Shown piece after piece: positions 28,928-38,226 of a stretch of 64,000 nt of DNA. The translations under genes and the position numbers were made by a program. Within the stretch, counting starts at the first letter, position 1. Every line of letters starts with the position of its first letter. The notes under the pieces are model-generated. The model was not told the origin of the DNA. It searched no databases and saw nothing but the letters and a program-made list of their open reading frames with translations. This stretch comes from CAWDXG01 sp963822115 (GTDB taxonomy: Bacteria; Myxococcota_A; Polyangia; Polyangiales; Polyangiaceae): contig CAWGGM010000020.1 in the NCBI GenBank assembly GCA_963822115.1, positions 310,001-374,000 on the forward strand, written 5' to 3'.

Positions 28928-29557
28928 TCAGGAGCCGCGGACGACGCGCCGGAACGCCGGGTGTGCGCCAAGCAGCGACAGGGCCCGTTCAAGCAGCGTG
29001 CGGCCGGGCTCCGTTCTGTGCCATGTGGAAGCTCCTGATGGATGCGGGAGAGGAACCAGATCGAAACGCTGCCCGAAGCGTTCGGCCCTGTGCTGCTCGC
29101 CCACCACCTCGACCAGCCGCTTGAACGACAGGAAGCGGCTGATCGACAGCCGCCCGACCGCGATCACGAGCCTGGGGCGCAGCAGCTCGAAATCGGTGCG
29201 CATCCAGTCCTCGCAGGCTTCGATTTCCGTACGGTTCGGGACGCGGTCGCCTCCGCCGGCAAGCGAGCCTGGAAAGCAGCGGCACACCGCTGCCATGTAG
29301 ACCCGGCTGCGGAACGTCTGTTCGTCGATACCCAGCCCCTCGAACCAGCCGAACATCGTTCTGCCTGCGGTCCACGCGAAGGGGCGGCCGAGGTTTCCCT
29401 CGCGACTTCCCGGCGCCTGTCCGAGCAGCATCACGTCACCGAGCACCGGGCCGCAGCTGACGACGGGCGGGGTCATGTCCGGACAGCGGCGGCATTCGCG
29501 GAGCTGTTTCTGGTGCTCGACGAGCAGCTGGAGTCGATGTTTCCGGCTCGCGGCCAT
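28928..29557 (-). CDS. Uracil-DNA glycosylase superfamily, Fe-S (family 4/5-like)
   Basis: A 209-aa protein. CRRC near the N terminus and later Cys in AAVCRCFPG and IEACEDW fit the 4Fe-4S site of family 4/5 enzymes. Motif 1 is GQAPGSREGNLGRPF and motif 2 is PHPSGASTW. Family 4 enzymes usually have GEAPG, so the Gln replaces the usual acidic residue; family-5-like substrate range is possible. The enzyme removes uracil or related bases from DNA. ATG 29557 is preferred to an upstream start that adds 28 low-complexity residues. Confidence 0.8.
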   Translation of the reverse strand: MAASRKHRLQLLVEHQKQLRECRRCPDMTPPVVSCGPVLGDVMLLGQAPGSREGNLGRPFAWTAGRTMFGWFEGLGIDEQTFRSRVYMAAVCRCFPGSLAGGGDRVPNRTEIEACEDWMRTDFELLRPRLVIAVGRLSISRFLSFKRLVEVVGEQHRAERFGQRFDLVPLPHPSGASTWHRTEPGRTLLERALSLLGAHPAFRRVVRGS

Positions 29558-29667
29558 GGTTGCCGAAGATGTCCGATCGTGCTGCGCGTGGCGAGGGCGC
29601 TCCCGTCCGCTTTCGGCCGGCTGACCGTTATTGGGCTGCACCCGTCAGCCGACAAAGTGACATTTGC

Positions 29668-30774
29668 GTGATATCGCGGGTAGACTGGCTTTTTCGTGCT
29701 GCCGCGCCCCGGGCGCGGCCATGGAGGCCTGCCACGACTGCCGACAAGAAGAGCTGGAATTTCGCCATCTGGGCTTTCGCGTTCGGGTACTTCGCTTGCT
29801 ACGTGCCGTACAGCTCGATGACGAAGGCGCTGAGCGCCGGACTCTTCTCCGGGATGCACGGGGGCATCAACGGCTTCGAGCTGCTGCCCGTGACCGCCAT
29901 GGCCTCGCTGGTGGGCATGTTCATATTCATCAGCGCGATGCGCTGGTGGAAGTTCGCCGGTCACCGCGAGCTGTTCGGGATGAGCGTTCCCAGCCCGAAC
30001 GTCTGGACGTTCCTCAGCGGCATCTGCACTGCGGCCATCATCGTCACGACCACGCTCGCCTACACCTTCAGCGGCGTTTCCATCGTTTTCATGATGCTGC
30101 TGATGAAGGGCGGCGTGCTGGTGATCGCGCCGATCGTGGATTTCTTCGCGAAACGCAAGGTGCGCTGGTTCTCGTGGGTGGCCCTGAGCCTGAGCTTCGG
30201 CGCGCTCCTGGTCGCGTTCTTCGGCGGAAGCAAGAGCAGCCTGGCGCTGACGCTTATCGCTGGCCTGGACGTCATCTTCTACCTACTCGGCTACTTCGTG
30301 CGGCTTCGCTTCATGAGCCGGCTGGCCAAATCGGACAATCCGGACGCCACGAAGCGCTACTTCGTCGAAGAGCAGATGACGGCCACGCCCGTCGTCGTCA
30401 CGACCCTGATCGTGCTCGCCCTGATCAACGACGGCCACCTCATGCACGAGATCCGGCTGGGGTTCACGGCGCTTCCGGCCAGCGGGCATCTCATGGCCGC
30501 CATCGCGATTGGCCTGTTTTCACAAGGTACCGGCGTGTTCGGCGGGCTGATCCTGCTGGATCGACGCGAGAACAGCTTCTGCGTGCCGGTGAACCGCGCT
30601 TCGAGCATACTGGCGGGCGTGACAGCTAGCTTCAGCCTGGCAGCGTTCTTGCCGTATCACGCACCCGGTCCGGTGGATCTCGTCGGCGCCGCGCTCGTCA
30701 TCGCCGCGATCCTTGTGCTGAGCCTACCTGGTGTCTTGAAGAAGCGCGCCGAGCACGCGCAGCCTGCGGAGTAG
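29668..30774 (+). CDS. Multi-spanning membrane protein, DMT/EamA-like
   Basis: About 368 residues with roughly ten membrane helices from SWNFAIWAFAFGYFACYVPYS onward. Helices include VWTFLSGICTAAIIVTTTLAY, VFMMLLMKGGVLVIAPIVDFF and VDLVGAALVIAAILVLSL. The organisation and the MMLLMKGGV segment after helix 4 suggest a drug/metabolite-transporter fold. The substrate is unknown. The start is uncertain: GTG 29668 is the nearest in-frame candidate before the conserved part, and no ribosome-binding site decides it. It ends 8 bp before the next membrane protein gene, so the two are probably co-transcribed. Confidence 0.6.
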   Translation: MISRVDWLFRAAAPRARPWRPATTADKKSWNFAIWAFAFGYFACYVPYSSMTKALSAGLFSGMHGGINGFELLPVTAMASLVGMFIFISAMRWWKFAGHRELFGMSVPSPNVWTFLSGICTAAIIVTTTLAYTFSGVSIVFMMLLMKGGVLVIAPIVDFFAKRKVRWFSWVALSLSFGALLVAFFGGSKSSLALTLIAGLDVIFYLLGYFVRLRFMSRLAKSDNPDATKRYFVEEQMTATPVVVTTLIVLALINDGHLMHEIRLGFTALPASGHLMAAIAIGLFSQGTGVFGGLILLDRRENSFCVPVNRASSILAGVTASFSLAAFLPYHAPGPVDLVGAALVIAAILVLSLPGVLKKRAEHAQPAE

Positions 30775-30782
30775 GCACCCAG

Positions 30783-33443
30783 ATGCCGGGGTCCGGCTGG
30801 AAGGCCCTGACACGCGTCAGGGTGGGTGAATCCCGAAGCAACGCCTGGCGCGTGCTGCTGCTGCTCGGCACGCTGCTCTTGCTTGTCAGCGGCTGCAGAG
30901 CGAAGCACGCGCGACCAGAAGGCGACCTGCTGTACGGCCACGCGCCCTTGCGCAGCGTGCGCGTGGCCGACCCGGCGAAGCTCACCGATGGCGTCGTGGG
31001 TGTGTGGGGCGACGACTGGCGTTCGAGAGCGGCAGCCGTGCTTCCGTCGACGCAGGCCTACGTCGAGTACGACCTGGGCCAGAGCACGGAGCTCGTCGCG
31101 GCGTACCTGCAGGCGGATGCCAACGACTACTACACGCTGAGCGTGTCCGATGACGGCGTGCACTTCACCACGCTGTGGCGCGCCAATCCAACCCGCGAAA
31201 CGGGGCTGCAGCCGCGCTGGGCGAAGAACCTCCACGCGCGTGGACGCTACGTCCGGCTGCAGGCGAGCGGTGGCGATGGTCGCTTCAGCGTGACCGAGGT
31301 CGCCGTCTACGCGCACGCGCCGAAAGTCTTTCCGCCCAACTTCAGCGTGAGCAGAAACGCCCCTCCGGAAGAGCTCTTGAGAAGCGCCACGCTCGTGTTC
31401 GGCCTCGCGTTGGCGCTCTTTGCGCTGCTCGTGACGGACAAGTCGAAGTGGTGGTGGACGCTGCTCCTGGCGATGGCGCCGCTGTATGCGGGCGTGCGCT
31501 GGTTCATGGCGCTCGAGGCGGCCTGGCCCGTTGCTCCGCGCGAGGTGTCGCTGGTACGCGGCGTGGTCGCGGCGGTGGCGGCGGTGGCCGTCGTGCGCGA
31601 GGTGTTCGCACCCGCGTCGTGGCGGTCCAATCGCCGTGCGATAACCGGCACCCTGGCGGTGTGCGGTCTGCTGGCGGCGGCGTGTTTCGCCAACCTCGGG
31701 CGCGCGCAGTACACCGACCACGAGCACAATGCTCCCGGCTACGTCCACAACTTCGACATGCGGGTGTACTACCCGGTGGCGAAGTACTTCAAGGAGCTGC
31801 GCTTCGACGGGCTGTACGACGCGAGCGTTGCCGCCTACGCTGCCGACGACCCGAACGTCAGCGTCGACTCGCTGGGCTACGTTCCGATCCGCGATCTGCG
31901 CTCGCACGCGGTCGTGCACGTCTCCGACATCGCGCCGCGCATCAAGGCCATCAAGCAGCGCTTCTCCCCGGCCCGCTGGCGCGAGTTCGTGGCGGACATG
32001 CGCTACTTCCGCCTCACGATGGGGACCCATGACTACCTCGGCAGCATGGAGGACCACGGCGGCAACGCGACGCCTGCATGGTTTGCGGTCGCCCATCTGA
32101 TCTTTTCGCATACGCACGCGTCGAACACGACGCTCCTGCTGACGGGGCTGCTCGACCCGTTGTTACTGACGATCGCGTTCATCGCCATCGGGCGCACTTT
32201 CGGCCTGCGCACGATGCTGATCTCGCTGGTCGTGTTCGGGGCGAACGACTTCTACATGTTCGGGACCGACTGGTTCGGCTCGACCCTGCGCCAGGACTGG
32301 ATGGCGTACCTGGCGCTCGGCGTGTGTGCGATCAAGACCCGGCGCTACAAACTCGGCGGCGGGCTGCTCGGCATGTCCGCCATGATGCGCGCATTCCCGC
32401 TCCTGGCGCTGGGCGGCGCGGCGGTCCCCGCGGGCTGGTGGGTCTGGCGCGAGACGGCGCGGCGCCACAAGCTGCCGCGCTGGAAGGACCTCGTGCGCGA
32501 GCACCGGCCCATCGTCGAGATCGCGCTCTCCGCGATGGCCGTCGCCGCCTTCATGCTCGCGCTCTCGTCGATCCTGTTCTCTCCGTCGGCGTGGGTCGCC
32601 TGGTACCACAAGGTGCAGATTCTCGATGCGGCTCCGCACCTGAACCACATCAGTCTGCGCGGCCTGCTCGCCGGAGCCGGCGGCAACGAGGCGCGCCTGC
32701 TCGCCGAGCGGACGCCGCTGCTGATCGCGGGAGTCGCTGGGTTCCTGGTGCTGGTCGTCATCGCTGCACGCTCGCGACCGCTGCACCAGGCGGCCCTGCT
32801 CGGACTGCCGCTCGTCCCCGTGGTGTTCAACCCAGCCAACTACTACAGCCACCTCGTCTTCCTGTACCCGCTCTTGGCGGTCGAGCTCGGCAAGGGCAGT
32901 GACCGGCGGGTGTCGCGGCGCGACGCCGGCATCTGGCTGGTGTGGTTGGGGGTGTGTGCGGCGCAGTACGGCACGGTGCTGGTGCATGACGTCGGGCTGC
33001 ATTTCGACCTGGCCACGATGCTGCTGTTCGCCGCGCTGGCGATCATGCTGGTGATGCTGATCGTGCCGGTGAGCGAAGCCGCTTCCTCGTTCGTGCCCGC
33101 TGTTGCGGGTGGCGCGGCCGCGGCGCTTCCGGTCACCGTCGCGGTGCCCGGCGCGGAGCCGGAGGCCGAAGTTGCGGAAGAGCCCGGCGCCGAAGTTGCG
33201 GAAGAGCCCGGCGCCGAAGTTGCGGAAGAGCCCGGCGCCGAAGTTGCGGAAGAGCCCGGCGCCGAAGTGGCGGAAGAGCCGGAGGAGCCGGAAGCCGACA
33301 CGGAAGAGTCCGGAGAGGCGGACGCCGAAGAGCCGGAAGCGTCCAAGGAGACGGACGCCGAAGAGCCGGAAGCGTCCCAGGAGACGGACGCTGAAGAGCC
33401 GGAAGAGGCCCCGCTGCCACCGGTAACTCCCCGCGACGCGTAG
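30783..33443 (+). CDS. GT-C-like membrane protein with lectin-like N-terminal domain and acidic repeat tail
   Basis: An 886-aa protein. A lipoprotein-like N-terminal segment (LLLGTLLLLVSGC) is followed by a discoidin/F5/8C-like beta domain (residues ~60-180: YVEYDLGQSTELVAAYLQAD, GRYVRLQASGGDGRFSVTEV). About twelve membrane helices follow, with a loop rich in Asp/His (DHEHNAPGYVHNFDMRVYYP). This arrangement recalls GT-C glycosyltransferases that use polyprenyl-phosphate sugars, but I cannot name a family. The last ~105 residues are a Glu/Pro/Ala tail encoded by tandem DNA repeats. Confidence 0.6.
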   Translation: MPGSGWKALTRVRVGESRSNAWRVLLLLGTLLLLVSGCRAKHARPEGDLLYGHAPLRSVRVADPAKLTDGVVGVWGDDWRSRAAAVLPSTQAYVEYDLGQSTELVAAYLQADANDYYTLSVSDDGVHFTTLWRANPTRETGLQPRWAKNLHARGRYVRLQASGGDGRFSVTEVAVYAHAPKVFPPNFSVSRNAPPEELLRSATLVFGLALALFALLVTDKSKWWWTLLLAMAPLYAGVRWFMALEAAWPVAPREVSLVRGVVAAVAAVAVVREVFAPASWRSNRRAITGTLAVCGLLAAACFANLGRAQYTDHEHNAPGYVHNFDMRVYYPVAKYFKELRFDGLYDASVAAYAADDPNVSVDSLGYVPIRDLRSHAVVHVSDIAPRIKAIKQRFSPARWREFVADMRYFRLTMGTHDYLGSMEDHGGNATPAWFAVAHLIFSHTHASNTTLLLTGLLDPLLLTIAFIAIGRTFGLRTMLISLVVFGANDFYMFGTDWFGSTLRQDWMAYLALGVCAIKTRRYKLGGGLLGMSAMMRAFPLLALGGAAVPAGWWVWRETARRHKLPRWKDLVREHRPIVEIALSAMAVAAFMLALSSILFSPSAWVAWYHKVQILDAAPHLNHISLRGLLAGAGGNEARLLAERTPLLIAGVAGFLVLVVIAARSRPLHQAALLGLPLVPVVFNPANYYSHLVFLYPLLAVELGKGSDRRVSRRDAGIWLVWLGVCAAQYGTVLVHDVGLHFDLATMLLFAALAIMLVMLIVPVSEAASSFVPAVAGGAAAALPVTVAVPGAEPEAEVAEEPGAEVAEEPGAEVAEEPGAEVAEEPGAEVAEEPEEPEADTEESGEADAEEPEASKETDAEEPEASQETDAEEPEEAPLPPVTPRDA
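33165..33284 (+). repeat. 24-bp coding tandem repeat (about 5 units)
   Basis: Four identical 24-bp units start at 33165, 33189, 33213 and 33237; a fifth, variant unit starts at 33261. Each encodes AEVAEEPG. A second repeat of 33 bp (DAEEPEASKET-like) follows at about 33320-33405. Both keep the reading frame, so copy number can change the tail length without breaking the protein. Confidence 0.9.
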
Positions 33444-33448
33444 TACGC

Positions 33449-33841
33449 CTATGCGTGCCGAGCCCGGCGCAGCTGCGGCAGGTTGTCGAAGTCGCGGTCA
33501 CGCGTGTACAGCACCGCGTCGTGCTGGACGGCGAGCGCGGCGATCCACACGTCGTTGATTGGGATGGGCGTGCCCTGGCGTTTGAGCTGTAGCTTCAGCG
33601 ACGCGTAGATCGTCGCCGTGTCCTCGTCGCATGTCAGCAGCTCCACGCGGCGGGCATCCAGGAAGCGCTTGAGTATGGCCTCGTTCTCCTGTCCCCTCGT
33701 GCCGTGCAAAAACCCGAACCTGAGCTCCGCGATGACCGGAATGGGCATCAGAACGACCTCGGCGACCCGGACTATCCCCACCGCCTCTTCGTTGCCCTCC
33801 ATCACGAGGCGGTAGGTGTTCGTGTCCAGTGCCAGTCGCAC
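33449..33841 (-). CDS. vapC: VapC-like PIN-domain toxin
   Basis: A 130-aa PIN-domain ribonuclease. Conserved acidic residues are seen in LALDTNTYR (D6), PVIAELRFG (Glu), CDEDTATIYA and INDVWIAALA (Asp), with a C-terminal YTRDRDFDNLP. GTG 33841 is one base after the stop of the upstream antitoxin gene, the usual coupled VapBC arrangement. VapC toxins cleave tRNA or rRNA when not bound by VapB; the target here is unknown. Confidence 0.88.
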   Translation of the reverse strand: MRLALDTNTYRLVMEGNEEAVGIVRVAEVVLMPIPVIAELRFGFLHGTRGQENEAILKRFLDARRVELLTCDEDTATIYASLKLQLKRQGTPIPINDVWIAALAVQHDAVLYTRDRDFDNLPQLRRARHA

Positions 33842-33842
33842 G

Positions 33843-34100
33843 TCAGTCCCAGTCGCCGGGTTCGATGTGCCTCTGTTCGGCGAGCGCTTCGTCGACCGCT
33901 GCGTCCTCGACCCAGGAGCCGAAGAAGACATCGAGATCGTGATGGGTGCGCGGCTCGGCGCTCACACCCGCTTCCACTTCCAGTGCGTGCAGCACGATCG
34001 CGTTCAGACTCGTCTTCTGTTGGGCCGCCTTGCGTCGGAGCGCCTTGTCGACGGACGGCGGTACCTGGCGGATGGTGTACTGCTTTGCCTTCGCAGCCAT
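33843..34100 (-). CDS. vapB: VapB-like ribbon-helix-helix antitoxin
   Basis: An 85-aa protein. Residues ~5-45 (KQYTIRQVPPSVDKALRRKA, SLNAIVLHALEVEAG) form a ribbon-helix-helix DNA-binding domain. The acidic C-terminal part would wrap the toxin. It is the first gene of the pair and probably autoregulates it. ATG 34100 is chosen because the ribbon-helix-helix begins directly after it. Confidence 0.82.
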   Translation of the reverse strand: MAAKAKQYTIRQVPPSVDKALRRKAAQQKTSLNAIVLHALEVEAGVSAEPRTHHDLDVFFGSWVEDAAVDEALAEQRHIEPGDWD

Positions 34101-34218
34101 GCCTACAAGATGGCGTGTAGGTGCAGGCACGTCAATTGACCCGGAAATCCGGAGCCCAGCCCGCGCGACACGACCCCGGAGGAGGAAGAGCCGTGCCGCG
34201 CGGGCGGTGTGCGACAAG

Positions 34219-35238
<1,020 letters not shown>

Positions 35239-35306
35239 GTTTGCTGTTCTCCTTGGCGCGCCCCGGGGGACGCGGTCGACGCCGGCGCACCGCGCGCCGC
35301 GCTTTC

Positions 35307-36884
35307 TCACGCGGGACCGCGGTCGAGCAGCCGTCCCTGGATGGCCTCGGCCACGTGCTGCGCGCGCACGCGCGGCGAGGCTTCGAGATCAGCGATCGTG
35401 CGCGCTACGCGCAGCACCTTGACGAACGCGCGGGCGCTGAGCCCGAGGCCCGCGATCGCCGCCTCGACCAGCCGCTGTCCGTCGCGGTCCAGGCGCGCCA
35501 CGCGCTCGAGCTCGGGCGCGCTGAGCGTGGAGTTGGTCGAGCTCGTCGTCTCGCCGCGCTCCCGCCGCGCGCGTTGCACCACGCGCGCCGCGATCACCCG
35601 CTCCCGCACCGCGCTCGACGGCTCGCCGGGCGTGCCCGAGGTGAGCGCCGAGACCTCGACCGGCGGCACGCTCACGTGCACGTCCAGCCGATCGATCAGC
35701 GGCCCCGACAGCCGCGCCTGGTAGCCGAGCCTGAGCCGCGGCGAGCAGCGGCAATTGCGTCGTGGATGACCGTGGTAACCGCACGGACAGGGATTCACCG
35801 CGCCGATCACCAGCGGCCGCGCCGGAAACCACGCTCGCGCCCGCGCCCGCGCGATGCACACGCGGCCGTCCTCGAGCGGCTGGCGCAGCGCTTCGAGGGC
35901 GCCGCGCCGGAACTCCGCGAGCTCGTCGAGGAACAGCACGCCGTTGTGCGCGAGGCTGACCTCGCCGGGGCGCGGCATGTCGCCGCCGCCGACCAGGCCC
36001 GCTTCGCTGACGGAGTGATGCGGCGCGCGGAACGGCCGCCGGCTCACGACGCCCTTCTCCGGCTCGACCAGCCCGGCGACGCTGTGGATGGCCGTGGTCT
36101 CGATGGCTTCGTCGAACTCCAGCGGCGGCAGGATGGACGGCAAGAGCCGCGCGAGCAGCGTCTTGCCGCCGCCGGGCGGGCCGATCATGAGCAGGTTGTG
36201 GTTGCCGGCCGCCGCGATCTCGAGCGCGCGGCGGGCCGTGGTCTGGCCGCGTACCTCTGAAAGATCGCCGAGCGCGCTGGACTCGTCCGGCACGAAGGGC
36301 GTGCGCTCCGCGGCACGCAGCCGCCCTTTGCCGCGCAGGTACTCGCAAACCTCGCCCAGCGTCGAGGCGACGCGCACGTCCATGCCCTCGACCAGGCCGC
36401 CCTCGGCCCCGTTGCCAGCGGGAATGATCGCCGACGAAATGCCGCGCGCCCGCGCACCCTCGAGCTGGGGCAAGACGCCGCGGATCGGGCGCAGCGTGCC
36501 GTCGAGCGCCAGCTCGCCGAGCACCACAGTGTCGGCCAGCACGCCCTCCGGCAGCTCGCCCACGGCGCCCAGCATCGCCAGTGCCAGTGCGAGATCCAGC
36601 GCGGCGCCGCTCTTGCGCAAGTCCGCCGGCGCGAGGTTGACCGTGATGGCGTACTCGTCGATCAAGACGCCCAGCCGCGCCAGCGCGCTGGCGACGCGTA
36701 CCCGCGCCTCGCGCACCGCCGCTTCTGCCAGTCCCACCATCTGGAAGAACGACGGTCCGCGCGTACAGCACACTTCCACACGGATACGATGCGCCTCGAG
36801 CCCGACCAGCGTGCTGGCCTCCGCAGAAGCGAGCCCCAGCGGCTTGCCGCAGATCGTCGCGGCGGTGTTGGCAGTGGCAACCAT
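35307..36884 (-). CDS. comM: ComM/YifB-family Mg-chelatase-like AAA+ ATPase
   Basis: A 525-aa protein, full length for the family. The N-terminal Lon-protease-like domain (VNLAPADLRKSGAALDLALAL) is followed by AAA+ motifs: Walker A GPPGGGKT, then GVLFLDELAEF, and NPCPCGYHGHPRRNCRCS with the family's Cys cluster. The C-terminal Mg_chelatase_C domain includes LIDRLDVHVSVPP. ComM is a branch-migration helicase that aids integration of transforming DNA, fitting its place beside recA. The central 917 bp (35899-36815) are duplicated without change in a truncated copy downstream. Confidence 0.95.
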   Translation of the reverse strand: MVATANTAATICGKPLGLASAEASTLVGLEAHRIRVEVCCTRGPSFFQMVGLAEAAVREARVRVASALARLGVLIDEYAITVNLAPADLRKSGAALDLALALAMLGAVGELPEGVLADTVVLGELALDGTLRPIRGVLPQLEGARARGISSAIIPAGNGAEGGLVEGMDVRVASTLGEVCEYLRGKGRLRAAERTPFVPDESSALGDLSEVRGQTTARRALEIAAAGNHNLLMIGPPGGGKTLLARLLPSILPPLEFDEAIETTAIHSVAGLVEPEKGVVSRRPFRAPHHSVSEAGLVGGGDMPRPGEVSLAHNGVLFLDELAEFRRGALEALRQPLEDGRVCIARARARAWFPARPLVIGAVNPCPCGYHGHPRRNCRCSPRLRLGYQARLSGPLIDRLDVHVSVPPVEVSALTSGTPGEPSSAVRERVIAARVVQRARRERGETTSSTNSTLSAPELERVARLDRDGQRLVEAAIAGLGLSARAFVKVLRVARTIADLEASPRVRAQHVAEAIQGRLLDRGPA

Positions 36885-37080
36885 GCCCGCTGCCGGTGCA
36901 GGCGGCGTGCCGGCGGCGAAGTGGCGGGATTTCTGCGGTTTCGCTCAGCAGCGGGGGTGGCGGCGGGGTGGCGTCGCCATGGCGGCCGCCAGTCGCGCGC
37001 GGGCGGCTCCCGACCAGAGGACGGCTCATGAGCAGTTTCGTGTTCGATTCTCCGGACAGGGCGAAGTGTTGCCGGTGGAA
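35779..37080. repeat. Direct repeat copy A: comM 5' two-thirds plus upstream region
   Basis: This segment recurs at 44064-45364 in the same orientation with a constant 8285-bp offset through the coding part. By eye, positions 35899-36815 match perfectly. The flanks (35779-35898 and 36816-37080) carry scattered substitutions and, beyond the start codon, indels. The identical core inside diverged edges looks like a gene-conversion tract. Confidence 0.9.
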
Positions 37081-37158
37081 ACGGCGAGCACGATGTCGGC
37101 CTTCGCGTAGTGCTCCGTTCCGCAAGGACACGCGCCTCTTCAACGCCCTGCGGATGGA

Positions 37159-37222
37159 CCTGCACAAGCGTGCATCACACCTGGGGGTGATTGACATTCC
37201 TGCGCGCGTGCGGCTTCCATCA
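37159..37222 (+). promoter_or_regulatory. Palindromic promoter-like element, left copy
   Basis: The element has CCTGCACAAG (37159-37168), the 18-bp near-palindrome ATCACACCTGGGGGTGAT (37174-37191), TTGACA (37191-37196) and CTTCCATCA (37214-37222). GAGGAGCCGG follows immediately before the GTG of the downstream gene. The same parts in the same order and spacing occur on the minus strand at 49680-49742 ahead of the PLP/FemAB-like fusion gene. It is probably an operator/promoter shared by both genes. Confidence 0.6.
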
Positions 37223-37241
37223 TCTGTGAGGAGGAGCCGGG

Positions 37242-38012
37242 GTGGCTCGAATCGACGGCAAGCGAGGAGACGGGGAGGGGAGCGTCACGAAACAACGGTC
37301 ACCGTCATCCCAAGCGGACGGTGGCCGTCTCGCCACGGAGGCACTCGACGGACCCAGGCGCCACTCGTCCGGGGTCTTCGAGAAGCTGGTGCCGGAGGGA
37401 AATCCGCGGGCATCGGCGGAGCAAGTTGCCCGGAGCCAGGCCGTCTCGGCGCGGGCGTCCCGGCATGCCGGACATCCGGAACGGCTCAGCGTCGACAGCG
37501 GCAGCTCGATGGGGCGAGCGATATTGCGCCTGTTCGGTGCGGGTGCGGCCGGCGTCATGCTTGTGCCCCCGGCGCTCGATGGCGCGGAAACCGCGGACCT
37601 GCGCGGGCAACTCGCCGTCGAGCTTCGAGCTGTTTCCGCGGAAGTGGTGGCAGGCCTCCTACCGAGGCAGCTCTTGTTGGAGATCCGTGCAGACTCGGGC
37701 CGACCGGGCCTCTTCGTGCGTGGGCAGCGCATTCGTTTCCGCGGGAACGAGAAGCGTCTGCTCGACTACCTGCTGGAAAGTCCCGCCATGTGCGCGTCCA
37801 ACGATGACGTCGAGCAACTCCTGTGGCGCCGGCAGCGAGGGGATCTCGGCGCACGAAGGCGCGAGCTGGTCAGCAGGATGAACCGCAGACTCAAGCGAGC
37901 GCTGAAGTTGGACGAGGAAGAGTCACACAGTTCGTTCCTTCCTATCGAATCGTCCGAGCACTCCACGCGCATCAACCTGGATGCGTGCAAGGCCGAGTCG
38001 GAAAAAGTCTAA
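37242..38012 (+). CDS. Protein with C-terminal winged-helix-like DNA-binding domain
   Basis: A 256-aa protein. The N-terminal ~140 residues are polar and of unknown fold, with a hydrophobic stretch LFGAGAAGVMLVPPALDG. Residues ~155-245 resemble the OmpR/SARP-type winged helix (LFVRGQRIRFRGNEKRLLDYLL, then ELVSRMNRRLKRALK). It could be a transcription regulator; no receiver or sensor domain is visible. GTG 37242 has a good GAGGAG site nearby. It lies just inside the comM direct repeat and behind the palindromic element, so it may regulate that element. Confidence 0.5.
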   Translation: MARIDGKRGDGEGSVTKQRSPSSQADGGRLATEALDGPRRHSSGVFEKLVPEGNPRASAEQVARSQAVSARASRHAGHPERLSVDSGSSMGRAILRLFGAGAAGVMLVPPALDGAETADLRGQLAVELRAVSAEVVAGLLPRQLLLEIRADSGRPGLFVRGQRIRFRGNEKRLLDYLLESPAMCASNDDVEQLLWRRQRGDLGARRRELVSRMNRRLKRALKLDEEESHSSFLPIESSEHSTRINLDACKAESEKV

Positions 38013-38058
38013 CTCATGTCTAACTCCAGTCGGCGTCCTCGCTCTGGTAGTTTCGATC

Positions 38059-38082
38059 GCGGCAACGCGGCAACGCGGCAAC
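38059..38082 (+). repeat. Three tandem copies of GCGGCAAC
   Basis: Octamer direct repeats start at 38059, 38067 and 38075 in the 214-bp gap before the protease gene. The rest of this gap holds no gene that I recognise; at 38179-38195 nine G, TAG and five C make a small hairpin. Confidence 0.6.
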
Positions 38083-38226
38083 GTGGGCTCGGGTGCAAGT
38101 GGACCGGAGCGCAGCGCGAGCATGTTCGACCGGAAGCGGGGTGCGACATGACAACGACAAGACAACCGGGAAGAATCGGGGGGGGGTAGCCCCCAGTCGT
38201 GGAACGCGAAGCGCTGGGCGCGCGGG

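Noticed and set aside
30657..32117. 486-aa minus-strand open frame
   Set aside because: It is antisense to the membrane-protein gene, with Arg/His-rich composition and no family motifs.
33165..33405. CRISPR-like regular repeats
   Set aside because: The repeats are contiguous, coding and in frame, with no unique spacers and no cas genes nearby.
33855..33866. GGTTCGA T-loop as a tRNA
   Set aside because: No acceptor stem or anticodon arm can be formed around it, and it lies at the vapB-vapC coding junction.
38179..38187. G9 tract as a phase-variation switch for the protease gene
   Set aside because: Whatever frame enters the tract, the frame of the protease gene meets the TAG at 38188 directly after it, so length change cannot fuse an upstream start.
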